In this document: piece by piece, positions 1 through 8,086 of the stretch
How positions within the stretch are numbered: position 1 is the first letter of the stretch
Layout of the letters: each line of letters starts with the position of its first letter
Assembly: GCF_036961565.1 (NCBI RefSeq)
Contig: NZ_JBAMDD010000006.1
Span: 186,001-250,000 of the forward strand
Reading direction: 5' to 3'
Length of the DNA: 64,000 bases
DNA from: Chitinimonas sp036961565
GTDB taxonomy: Bacteria > Pseudomonadota > Gammaproteobacteria > Burkholderiales > Chitinimonadaceae
The notes under the pieces: model-generated
What the model was told of the DNA's origin: nothing
Databases searched by the model: none
Seen by the model: only the letters and a program-made list of their open reading frames with translations
Translations under genes and position numbers: made by a program

Positions 1-658
1 TTATTTTTAGCTTCTGCGAACTTATGGCTTGATAAATGGGATTTGCATCTCTCTTGTATATTTTTCCAATATTCCAGCCATGGGTTTCGCTTGATGTGAT
101 TTCATTGGAGAATGGTTCGGTTTCTTCATTTTTTGTTTTAGTTATGCCCGCCATATAGTCCACCCCTTTTATTGCAAGTAGGGCTATAAGTAAAATAAAG
201 CCAAGAAACATAATAATTTCAACTCGCTGCTGTGCCGTTACAGGAACGTCTTCGAGTTTGGTAGCTATGGTGGCCTTGGTTTCTTTGGAAAGGCAGTTTA
301 CGATTTCAGAATGTGTAAATTTCCCGCCTTCTACCTGTAGCAATACGGAGCAATCATCCGCACTTCCGATACGAGGAACAATTAACTTCCCGGCCACGAG
401 TGATGCGTCGGGGTTGTTGCTCCCAACCAGTTCGTAGTGCATCGATGGACTTAGCGATAATTCTATACTTTCTTCGGTTTTGAAGCCGCGATTCATTATG
501 GAGATTTCTACAATCTGCCCTTTGTCAGAAATTCTAGAGTGAGAGAACAGTCTGGGAACGAGAACAACTAGGCGCGGCCGTCTAATCCATCCCAATAGAC
601 CGGCAACAATTAAACCGCCAGTTATTGTAAGCAATATCGAGAATGGATGTATATTCAT
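1..658 (-). CDS. Hypothetical two-TM membrane protein, 3' end outside window (integron cassette 1)
   Basis: The reading frame opens at ATG 658 and stays open to the window edge (219 codons visible), so the C-terminus is missing. An N-terminal hydrophobic segment (about residues 6-24) is followed by a soluble beta-rich stretch of about 130 residues, a second hydrophobic segment near residues 150-168 and a charged tail. I do not recognise the family. The start lies six bases inside the cassette boundary formed by the attC site at 664-729, so the leader is very short, with only TTAGGG upstream as a weak ribosome-binding sequence. Codon usage is AT-rich compared with the chromosomal genes from 2.9 kb onward, as expected for a captured cassette. 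Confidence 0.6.
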   Translation of the reverse strand, partial: MNIHPFSILLTITGGLIVAGLLGWIRRPRLVVLVPRLFSHSRISDKGQIVEISIMNRGFKTEESIELSLSPSMHYELVGSNNPDASLVAGKLIVPRIGSADDCSVLLQVEGGKFTHSEIVNCLSKETKATIATKLEDVPVTAQQRVEIIMFLGFILLIALLAIKGVDYMAGITKTKNEETEPFSNEITSSETHGWNIGKIYKRDANPIYQAISSQKLKI

Positions 659-663
659 ATGGA

Positions 664-729
664 CCCTAACGTGAAGCCAATTCGACTGCGCGGATTTTTG
701 CGCAGGTCAAGTTGAAAGTAGTGTTATGC
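664..729 (-). other. attC recombination site of cassette 2
   Basis: Read on the minus strand, the site starts with GCATAAC ten bases after the stop of the 739-1572 gene and ends with GTTAGGG just before the next gene. Between them is an imperfect inverted repeat whose core is CTGCGC/GCGCAG, with one unpaired base in the extended arm (GACCTGCGC against GCGCAGTC). This is the layout of integron attC sites (R'' RYYYAAC, R' GTTRRRY, extrahelical bases). The R'' box GCATAAC is the exact reverse complement of GTTATGC, the first seven bases of the same cassette at 1594-1600, as expected if both ends come from one circularised cassette. Confidence 0.75.
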
Positions 730-738
730 CTTGCATAG

Positions 739-1572
739 TTACGCCGCAGCAGTTGCTTTGTATTGAACGACATACGTTCCGGTCTCAAGTAGGCCTGAGC
801 GACTGATAAGATGAATATTGAAATCGGTTGTTTTGCCAACACCAGAATTAACCACGAGCTGTCTCAAATCAGAAGACGGGGCTGATGTCAATTGAACTTC
901 AAGTTCCGGCAGGTTCGGAAACGATGGCGAAAACTTTCCTGTGGCAGTGGCGAACTTTGACGGCCGCAGCACATTAATAATTAACTCTCCAGACTTTTCC
1001 GTATCAGTATTTGTTAGCACGCTCTGTGTAATTCGAGCCACCGGCCCCTTGTCAATGGAGGGGAAAAAGGCCTTTGCTTTGGCTTCAACGACGGAAGCAT
1101 TTAGCGTGGATACTTGCTCTCGTTGCAGACGAACGAGTTCTGCGAGCTTTTCTTCAAGGTCTTGCTTGTTAGTGGTGTTACCTGAAACCGCCTGGATCTG
1201 TACAGAAAGTTCTTCAACCTTTGCTGCAAGTTCAGCTTTTTGATCCGCAGATTCTTCACTTGTACCGCCATCAGTCCAGTAGCCAACAGCACGGCGGACA
1301 ATCTCCGTTATTTCTGACTGAATACTGAGTACGGCTGTTTCAATTTTTGTGACGGCTTGTTGGGTTTTTTCAGATGCCTCTGTGGATTTTTTGTAGAACT
1401 CCCAAGAAAGCCAAGCCATGAAGATAGATAAAACGAAGGCTGCGATGGCTAGCGCAAATGAAATAAGTGAAAACAGGTCCATTTGATAGACCTTTGGTAC
1501 TTCAACGGGTGTATCAGCCGCCCAACAGAAGATTGCTAATGCGCTAGCAAGAACACCAAATACTATTTTCAT
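739..1572 (-). CDS. Secreted or membrane coiled-coil protein of unknown function (integron cassette 2)
   Basis: A 277-residue protein with a cleavable-looking signal peptide (about residues 1-18), one clear transmembrane helix near residues 33-57, a long predicted coiled coil rich in Glu, Lys and Gln (about 62-165), and a C-terminal beta-rich domain of roughly 100 residues. No catalytic motif is visible and I do not recognise the family. The topology suggests a membrane-anchored protein with a coiled-coil stalk. The gene is alone in its cassette (about 930 bp, boundaries near 670 and 1599), with the attC site starting ten bases after its stop. Expression would depend on a promoter further upstream in the array or on its own weak leader (AAGG fourteen bases before ATG). 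Confidence 0.7.
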   Translation of the reverse strand: MKIVFGVLASALAIFCWAADTPVEVPKVYQMDLFSLISFALAIAAFVLSIFMAWLSWEFYKKSTEASEKTQQAVTKIETAVLSIQSEITEIVRRAVGYWTDGGTSEESADQKAELAAKVEELSVQIQAVSGNTTNKQDLEEKLAELVRLQREQVSTLNASVVEAKAKAFFPSIDKGPVARITQSVLTNTDTEKSGELIINVLRPSKFATATGKFSPSFPNLPELEVQLTSAPSSDLRQLVVNSGVGKTTDFNIHLISRSGLLETGTYVVQYKATAAA

Positions 1573-1593
1573 CGGTATGCGAGCCTTATAGAA

Positions 1594-1651
1594 GCATAAC
1601 GTTTGAGATCAGTGGCTGCCGAAGGCAGTCCGCTGCAACGAAGGGTTGGGC
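1594..1651 (-). other. attC recombination site of cassette 3
   Basis: A 58-bp site beginning three bases after the stop of the Abi-like gene. On the minus strand it opens with GCCCAAC (a perfect RYYYAAC box), continues with CCTTCG, an imperfect hairpin with a CTGCC-TTCG-GGCAG tip on the opposite arms, then CTCAAACG, and ends with GTTATGC. The CTCAAACGTTA right end is typical of attC sites in chromosomal integrons of proteobacteria. The R'' box matches the reverse complement of this cassette's own start (GTTGAGC at 2466-2472) at six of seven positions. Confidence 0.82.
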
Positions 1652-1653
1652 GT

Positions 1654-2451
1654 CTACGATGAATGCCAGCGCTCCATGATGAATATTACCAACGAGTGCG
1701 ATGCGTTCACCGCTAGGCGTGCTTCCGAGATCTCCAGTGATGGCGGACTTACTCCTCGACCATGCGCCGAGCCTATGTGCGTTCGATATGCGCCAACACC
1801 ATCGACGATGGAAGCCAGCCCTTGAAGGATTCTCTTCTGATCGTCTCGGAGCGTTGGGTCTAGATTGAGACCCAAGTGACTCTGCACAGTACGCCAAAGA
1901 GGCGTTACCGTCTGGTTGGCGGGCATTTCAAGTGCAAACGTCTCGATGTACGTTTTGCAGGTCGCCTCAATGATTGAGCATGCCGCAGTGATGGCCGCAT
2001 GGGGATCACGCTCAAGCTGCCCGATAGCCCGTCCAAACTCTGCCTCCACAGAGGCAAAGTCTCCGGCCCGAAGGAAGTCAGCAAGTGTTTTTGTGGCTAG
2101 GCTTGCTCCGGCGAGCCCGACGTAGCCATTTACTTGATATGTGAGTTGGTTCTTCCCGAGGCTCTCGCGTATGCGCTTTTGACCCTCAGCGATATCGGGG
2201 CGCCAGTCAACGGGTTCTTGATCCATAAACTTCTGAATGACTTGACCCAGTACTGCCAAGGCATCGACTGATGGATCTTCATTGCATCGCTTGAGCCAGA
2301 GGGAGCATTTCGTCTCGCAGTTTCCAGAAGGAACGTCACCAGGTGCACCGCTTTCCATAAAGAGCGAGTTAAGCGTTGAATGGCTGTAGTAGTACGCGCC
2401 TATTACAGATGCTACCGCGCCGATAACCGAATTTGGAATCTTGGTAGCCAA
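1654..2451 (-). CDS. Abortive infection (Abi-C) family protein (integron cassette 3)
   Basis: A 265-residue protein. The last 110 residues resemble the Abi-C (abortive infection C-terminal) domain: a helical stretch with IEATCKTYIE, then a helix ending in a GLASIVDGVGAYR segment, then HGRG and a terminal helix (ARLAVNASHSLVIFI). Proteins with this domain are linked to phage defence by growth arrest or cell death; the mechanism is not visible here. The N-terminal part (1-130) is unassigned. The start is TTG, chosen because GGAGAGAGG lies directly upstream and because the cassette begins only about 20 bases before it. The attC site follows three bases after the stop, so the gene fills its cassette. 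Confidence 0.72.
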   Translation of the reverse strand: MATKIPNSVIGAVASVIGAYYYSHSTLNSLFMESGAPGDVPSGNCETKCSLWLKRCNEDPSVDALAVLGQVIQKFMDQEPVDWRPDIAEGQKRIRESLGKNQLTYQVNGYVGLAGASLATKTLADFLRAGDFASVEAEFGRAIGQLERDPHAAITAACSIIEATCKTYIETFALEMPANQTVTPLWRTVQSHLGLNLDPTLRDDQKRILQGLASIVDGVGAYRTHIGSAHGRGVSPPSLEISEARLAVNASHSLVIFIMERWHSS

Positions 2452-2897
2452 ACCTCTCTCCAGACGCTCAACGTTAATTAGACGTCCTATAAGACGCGTT
2501 TGAATACGTCACTGCGACGTCTAAATGTCGGACATCACGCGACTAGTACGAGATTTGTAACATCTTTTGCGCCGTTAGGCACCCTACAATCTGGGGAAAT
2601 ACGTCACTGGCAGTGGTCCGCCCCCCCGGATTTACTCCAGGCAGAACTGGAAATTCTCGCCAGGTCGGACCTACCGTAGCGCAGATAGTGCGAAGGGAGC
2701 TAGTGATCACATCCGCTTAGAGCTGGAAACAGGCAGCCTACTGAGGGACCATAAATGCCTGCTTTGGCCGAACACCAGTCACACGGGCTTGCCAGACTGG
2801 TGGTCTGCGCTTGATCAACAGTGCTGCATACCCACCTACCTTAGCCTCATTAGTCACCACCTCAACCAAGCTATCCGCCCCGACATCTCAATCCCCT
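2452..2897. other. Intergenic boundary of the cassette array, no gene seen
   Basis: About 450 bases between the Abi-like cassette and the chemotaxis gene. It holds the cassette start GTTGAGC (minus strand, 2466-2472), an inverted repeat TTAGACGTC/GACGTCTAA (2478-2486 and 2516-2524), a 12-base direct repeat AATACGTCACTG (2503-2514 and 2598-2609), and a GCCTAAC box (minus strand, 2574-2580). These could be parts of a long attC or of an attI-like site. No integrase gene or credible reading frame is present. Confidence 0.45.
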
Positions 2898-4553
2898 CTA
2901 CACCGCAAACCTCGCCACCGCCCCCCCCAACGACTGCGACAAGGCATGCAGCCCCCGTGAAGTCGCATCCAGCGATTCCACGCCCAGCTTGGTCTCCTCG
3001 GCCATGGCGGCCAACGATTCAACATGGCGGGCCAGTTCCACGCTGGTGGCCTGTTGTTCGCCCAGGCGGTCCGAAAGGTCGTCTACCCGTGCCAGGGTGC
3101 CGTTGGCAGCCTGTTCGACCTGGTTGACTGAGTCGGCGGCGGCCGACATGGTCTGCACCACCCCGCCTATCTGGCCCAGGGCGGCTTGTACGCTTTGTTC
3201 GGCCTGCTCTACCCCGACCCGCATCTGCGCCAGGGTGTGGGTGATTTCGCGGGTGGATAGCGCGGTGCGCTCGGCCAGTTTGCGTACTTCGTCGGCCACC
3301 ACGGCAAAGCCCCGGCCTGCTTCGCCGGCGCGGGCGGCTTCGATGGCGGCGTTGAGGGCCAGCAGGTTGGTCTGTTCGGCCACGTCCTTGATCACGCCCA
3401 CCACGGCGCCTACCTGTTGCGAGGCGTCGTCCAGTGATTCCATGCGTTCGTTGGCTTCGATCAACCGGCTTGCCAGGGCGTCGACCTGGGCGGTGGCGGC
3501 GGAGATGGCCTCGTGGTTCTGGGCAGACAGGCTGCCGGCGCGCTGGCTCTCTTGCCGGGCTTCGCGGGCGTTGGCGGCGATCTCGTGGATGCCGACGGCA
3601 AAGTTCTCGACGGCGGCGGCCATCTCTGCGGCCAGTTCCTGCTGCATCTGGCTTTGCCCCAGGGTGGTGCCGGCCACCTGGGCCAGTTGCCCGGCGTCGC
3701 CGCCCAGCCGGCCGGCCTGGTTCTGGATGCCGCCTATCAGCTCGCGCAGGTTTTGCTGCATCAGGCGTAACCGCCCCAGCAGGCTGTGTTCGTGGGCCTG
3801 GGCGATGGGGGAGGCCAGGCCCAGCGCCAGGCCAGCCAGGTTGACGGCAATGGCCAGCCAGACCAGCCACAGGTCGAAGGTTTTCTTGGCCTGCGCGGCC
3901 TGCACGGCGCCTTCGGTGCGTTGCTCCATCAGCAGGTAGAAGGCATCGACCGGTTTCATGATGCGGGCTTTTTCGGCATGGTAGGTACTGTCGTGCATCA
4001 GCCGGCGGGCCAGTTCCAGGTCGGGCTCACCCGTTTTGCTAAAGCCACCCTGGCCATCGTCGAAGCGGCCTTTGACGGCGTTCATGGCGATGGTCTCGGT
4101 CTTGACCAGGCCGTCTGAATTGGCCTTGGCCTCGTTCAGCTTGGCGAACTCGGCTTCGCTGAAGCCGGCGGCCTTCATCATGTCCAGCAGGGCCACGGGC
4201 CGGCCATCGGGCCGGGGCTTGGCCTCGCCTGCGGCGACAAAATCCCAATAGATGCGGTGATAGGCCTCGGGCAGCGGCTTGTCGCCGTTGCGGATGGCGA
4301 TCACATCCCAGTATTGCCGCTCGTAGGCGGGGTCGCCGGTCACCACATAGGTGCGTGCCAGCCGGGTCAGGTCGTCGGAGCTTTGCCGCAGGGTATCGGC
4401 CAATAAATAGGACTGATAGCGGTTGGCCTGGGCCTGGCTGAGTTCGTCGATGGCGGCCGACAGGCGGCCAAGGGTGAACAAGATCAGCAGTACCAGCAGC
4501 AGCGATGCGGCGGTGAGCCAGATAAACAAGGAACGCAGGCGCAGCTGGTACAT
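2898..4553 (-). CDS. Methyl-accepting chemotaxis protein
   Basis: A 551-residue transmembrane chemoreceptor. An N-terminal membrane helix (about 9-30) and a second one (about 228-248) flank a periplasmic helical ligand-binding domain of roughly 190 residues. The cytoplasmic part has the MCP signalling domain, with the conserved hairpin tip near residues 391-430 (EQTNLLALNAAIEAARAGE). A classical HAMP segment is not obvious after the second helix. It would bind CheW and CheA and steer swimming in response to a periplasmic signal. No other chemotaxis gene is adjacent, so it is an orphan receptor. The ligand cannot be told from sequence. Confidence 0.93.
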   Translation of the reverse strand: MYQLRLRSLFIWLTAASLLLVLLILFTLGRLSAAIDELSQAQANRYQSYLLADTLRQSSDDLTRLARTYVVTGDPAYERQYWDVIAIRNGDKPLPEAYHRIYWDFVAAGEAKPRPDGRPVALLDMMKAAGFSEAEFAKLNEAKANSDGLVKTETIAMNAVKGRFDDGQGGFSKTGEPDLELARRLMHDSTYHAEKARIMKPVDAFYLLMEQRTEGAVQAAQAKKTFDLWLVWLAIAVNLAGLALGLASPIAQAHEHSLLGRLRLMQQNLRELIGGIQNQAGRLGGDAGQLAQVAGTTLGQSQMQQELAAEMAAAVENFAVGIHEIAANAREARQESQRAGSLSAQNHEAISAATAQVDALASRLIEANERMESLDDASQQVGAVVGVIKDVAEQTNLLALNAAIEAARAGEAGRGFAVVADEVRKLAERTALSTREITHTLAQMRVGVEQAEQSVQAALGQIGGVVQTMSAAADSVNQVEQAANGTLARVDDLSDRLGEQQATSVELARHVESLAAMAEETKLGVESLDATSRGLHALSQSLGGAVARFAV

Positions 4554-4611
4554 GGTGGGGCCTCGGCGGAATCGGCAGGTCGAGTACCCGGTTTAGCTGA
4601 GCTGGCTGGGG

Positions 4612-5706
4612 CTATGAATCATTCATTTGGGGTAAATCGCCCCATTTTTTTGCACGCGGGTTCATGACCTTGAACCACAGGGGCGGTATCAGGGCCAGCG
4701 GTATCATGCCGGCATAGCCCGATGGCAGTTGCGGCGCATCGGGGAAGGGGCGCAGGGCCTGGTAGGGGCGGCTGGGGTGGGCGTGGTGGTCGGCATGGCG
4801 CTGCAACTGGTAGACAAACAGATTGGAGAACAGGTGGTTACTGTTCCAGGAATGCCGGGGAGCAACGGGCTCGTAGCGGCCATCAGGCAGGGCGCGCCGT
4901 TGCAGGCCGTAGTGTTCCAGGTAGTTCACCACTTCCAGCAGGCTGAAGGCCATGACGGCCTGCACCAGCCAGAACAGCAGGGCCCACGGCCCCAGCGCCA
5001 GGGTGATGGCCAAGCCCAGGGCCAGCGGTATGCCGCAGTGCCGCCACATGGCATTTCGCCAGTGCCAGCGGCTGTGGCCCAGCCGTGCCATGCGTTCGAA
5101 CTCCAGCCGCCAGGCGGCCTGCCAGGTGGCGGGCACGCAGCGCAGATAGAAGCGGTAGAACGATTCGCCATAGCGGGCGGTGGCCGGGTCGCCCGGTGTG
5201 GCCACCCAGGCATGGTGGCCGCGATTGTGTTCGAGCGTGAAGTGGCCGTAGCACACCGGCTGCAGCAGCAATTGCGCCAGCAGGCGCTCCAGCCGGGTGC
5301 GGCGGTGGCCCAGCTCGTGCGCCACCACAATGGCGATGCCGCCCACCACGCCCATGCTGAGGGTGGCACCCAGGCGGGTGGCGCTGCTCCAGTCCGGCCC
5401 GGCGGCGCACCACAGCCCCAGCAGCAGGGCGGCCCAGTAGGCCGGTACGTAAAGGTAGATGACCAGGTCGAACCAGTAGTGCCGCTGGGGCTCGCCCGCC
5501 TGTACCGGGGGCGAGGGGTCGTCACCCAGTAGCCAGTCCACGCATGGCGCCAGCACAAACGAGACCGCCAGCAGGTGCCAGGCGCGCCAGCCGCCTTCCA
5601 GAAAACCCGCCATGGCCTGCAGCGGCGTAATCAAGGCCACCATAAAGCCAAGCTGCTTGAACAGGCGCCAGGCCGTGCCTGGTGCTGGGTGGAGTAGCGA
5701 CGACAT
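4612..5706 (-). CDS. alkB: Alkane 1-monooxygenase / AlkB-type membrane hydroxylase
   Basis: An integral-membrane non-heme di-iron enzyme of the AlkB/fatty-acid desaturase superfamily that would hydroxylate terminal methyl groups of alkanes or related chains using a rubredoxin-type electron donor. The His clusters are all present: HELGHR (about 130-135), EHNRGHH (159-165), LEHYG (263-267), HSWNSNH (285-291) and QRHADHH (302-308). Several hydrophobic segments precede and separate them. The start at 5706 is preferred because AGGGA lies about ten bases upstream; an in-frame ATG at 5754 has no ribosome-binding sequence. It is monocistronic here, with no rubredoxin or regulator beside it, so the natural substrate is uncertain. 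Confidence 0.85.
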   Translation of the reverse strand: MSSLLHPAPGTAWRLFKQLGFMVALITPLQAMAGFLEGGWRAWHLLAVSFVLAPCVDWLLGDDPSPPVQAGEPQRHYWFDLVIYLYVPAYWAALLLGLWCAAGPDWSSATRLGATLSMGVVGGIAIVVAHELGHRRTRLERLLAQLLLQPVCYGHFTLEHNRGHHAWVATPGDPATARYGESFYRFYLRCVPATWQAAWRLEFERMARLGHSRWHWRNAMWRHCGIPLALGLAITLALGPWALLFWLVQAVMAFSLLEVVNYLEHYGLQRRALPDGRYEPVAPRHSWNSNHLFSNLFVYQLQRHADHHAHPSRPYQALRPFPDAPQLPSGYAGMIPLALIPPLWFKVMNPRAKKWGDLPQMNDS

Positions 5707-5844
5707 GGGCGGGGTTCCCTGGCCTGTTGACCATCTCAATTTACGCCGGGCCATCGCGCATCACAAGACACTGATCGCACGGGTTTCTACGGGGCGGCGG
5801 GCAGGCTTGCTAGAATGGGCGCCAACCCTATCTCCGGCCCTCCT

Positions 5845-8022
5845 ATGTCGTCCTCGCTGCTCAACGGCCTTAATCCCGAACAACTCGCCGCCGTCACCCT
5901 GCCGGCCGTGCCCGCCCTGATACTGGCCGGTGCCGGATCGGGCAAAACCCGCGTACTGACCACCCGCATTGCCTGGCTGCTCAGCACCGGCCAGGTCAGC
6001 CCCCAGGGCATACTGGCCGTGACCTTTACCAACAAGGCCGCCAAGGAGATGCTGACCCGTATCTCGGCCCAGCTGCCCATCAATGCGCGCTCGTTGTGGG
6101 TGGGCACCTTCCATGGCCTGTGCAACCGGCTGCTGCGGCTGCACTGGCGCGATGCCGGCTTGCCGCAGGCTTTCCAGATACTCGACAGTGCCGATCAGCT
6201 GGCGGCCATCAAGCGGCTGTTGAAGGCGCTCAATATCGACGACGAGAAGTATCCGCCGCGCGATCTGATGCACTTTATCAATGCCAACAAGGAAGAAGGC
6301 CGCCGTGCCCATGAGGTGGAATCGTGGGACGACTACACCCGCCAGCTCAAGCAGCTGTACGAGGAATACGAGCGCCAGTGCCGCCGCGAAGGCGTGGTGG
6401 ATTTTGCCGAGCTGCTGCTGCGCAGCTACGAGCTGCTGCGCGACAACGCGCCCTTGCGCCAGCATTACAACGCCCGCTTCCGCTATATCCTGGTCGATGA
6501 GTTCCAGGACACCAACCGCCTGCAATACCGCTGGCTCAAGCTGCTGGCCGGCAAGGCCGATCCGCTCAACCGGGCGCTGGGCAAGGTCGATACCGCCACG
6601 GGTGAGACCATCCCCGAGGCGGCGGTGTTTGCGGTGGGCGACGACGACCAGAGCATCTATGCCTTCCGTGGCGCCAATGTGGGCAATATGCGCGATTTCG
6701 AGTCGGATTTCGCGGTCAAGACCGTGATACGGCTGGAACAGAACTACCGCTCCCACGGCAATATCCTGGATGCGGCCAACGCCCTGATTACCCATAACCG
6801 GGGCCGCCTGGGCAAGAACCTGTGGACCGAGGAATGCGCCGGCGACCCCATTCGGGTGTTCGAGGCCGCCAGCGATTTCGAGGAAGCCCAGTTCGTGGTT
6901 GACGAGGTACGCCAGCTCAACCGCGAGGGCCAGGCGCTCAGCGATATGGCCGTGCTGTACCGCTCCAACGCGCAATCACGGGTGCTGGAGCATGCCTTGT
7001 TCCAGGCTGGCCTGCCTTACCGGGTGTATGGCGGCCTGCGCTTTTTCGAGCGGCAGGAAATCAAGCACGCACTGGCTTATTTACGGCTTATCGCCAATGT
7101 GGAGGATGACAACGCCCTCTTGAGAGTGATCAACTTCCCGGCACGGGGCATAGGCAACCGCACGTTGGAATTGCTGGGCGAAACCGCGCGCGGCACCGGC
7201 ACCAGCATCTGGCAGGCCGCCTGCTCGGGAGGGGCCGGCCGTAGCGCCGCCGCCGTGGGCCGGTTTGTGCAGCTGATCGAGGGCATGCGCGCCCAGGCCG
7301 ATGGCCTGAGCCTGCCCGAGCTGGTGCAGCTGGCCATCGAGCAATCGGGCTTGCTGGAGTTCTACCGCAACGACAAGGAAGGTCAGGACAGGTTGGAAAA
7401 CCTGGAACAGCTGGTCTCTGCCGCCGCCCGCTTCGTGCAGGACAACGAAGACAGCGTGGTCGACTTCCTGGCCCAGGCCAGCCTGGAGGCGGGCGAGCAC
7501 GAGGCCGCACCCGGCCAGGATGCGCTGCAGCTGATGACGGTACACGCCGCCAAGGGGCTGGAATTCCACGCGGTGTTCCTGACCGGTGTCGAAGAAGGCC
7601 TGTTCCCCCACGACAACAGCATCAACGATCCGCAATCGATAGAAGAGGAGCGCCGGCTGGCCTATGTGGCGATTACCCGCGCCCGCCGCCGGCTGTATAT
7701 CAGCTTGGCGCAAAGCCGCATGCTGCATGGCCAGACGCGCTTTTCCATTGCCTCGCGCTTTTTGAGCGAGATACCGGAAGACCTGCTGAAATGGTTGAAC
7801 CGGGGCTATGCCCCGGCCGCCATGCCGGCCCGCAAGCCGGAGAAAGCCGCGCCCGAGCACGGCATGCGGGTGGGGGCCAGCGTGGCGCATCCCAAGTTCG
7901 GCACCGGCGTGGTGATCGACTACGATGGAACAGGCAAGGGTGCCAATGTGCAGGTGAATTTCGGTGCTGCCGGCGTCAAGTGGCTGGCGCTGGATTATGC
8001 AAAGCTCACCTTGGTGAGCTAA
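5845..8022 (+). CDS. uvrD: UvrD/Rep-family DNA helicase (helicase II)
   Basis: A superfamily 1A 3'-5' DNA helicase of 725 residues, acting in nucleotide excision and mismatch repair. It shows the Walker A GAGSGKT (about 29-35), motif II with VDEFQDTN, GDDDQSIYAFRGA, QNYRS, and the late motif TVHAAKGLEF with the ITRARRRLY segment. The C-terminus carries the small UvrD/PcrA Tudor-like domain (GMRVGASVAHPKFGTGVV), typical of UvrD and absent from Rep. The start at 5845 gives MSSSLLNGLNPEQ, the usual family beginning; an in-frame ATG at 5815 overlaps a TAGAAT -10-like box (5811-5816) and is less likely. Confidence 0.93.
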   Translation: MSSSLLNGLNPEQLAAVTLPAVPALILAGAGSGKTRVLTTRIAWLLSTGQVSPQGILAVTFTNKAAKEMLTRISAQLPINARSLWVGTFHGLCNRLLRLHWRDAGLPQAFQILDSADQLAAIKRLLKALNIDDEKYPPRDLMHFINANKEEGRRAHEVESWDDYTRQLKQLYEEYERQCRREGVVDFAELLLRSYELLRDNAPLRQHYNARFRYILVDEFQDTNRLQYRWLKLLAGKADPLNRALGKVDTATGETIPEAAVFAVGDDDQSIYAFRGANVGNMRDFESDFAVKTVIRLEQNYRSHGNILDAANALITHNRGRLGKNLWTEECAGDPIRVFEAASDFEEAQFVVDEVRQLNREGQALSDMAVLYRSNAQSRVLEHALFQAGLPYRVYGGLRFFERQEIKHALAYLRLIANVEDDNALLRVINFPARGIGNRTLELLGETARGTGTSIWQAACSGGAGRSAAAVGRFVQLIEGMRAQADGLSLPELVQLAIEQSGLLEFYRNDKEGQDRLENLEQLVSAAARFVQDNEDSVVDFLAQASLEAGEHEAAPGQDALQLMTVHAAKGLEFHAVFLTGVEEGLFPHDNSINDPQSIEEERRLAYVAITRARRRLYISLAQSRMLHGQTRFSIASRFLSEIPEDLLKWLNRGYAPAAMPARKPEKAAPEHGMRVGASVAHPKFGTGVVIDYDGTGKGANVQVNFGAAGVKWLALDYAKLTLVS

Positions 8023-8086
8023 CAATATAATCTGGGCCGCCTTGCTGCGGTTCCAGTAGGCAAGCTGCACCAGGAGGGTGATGGTC

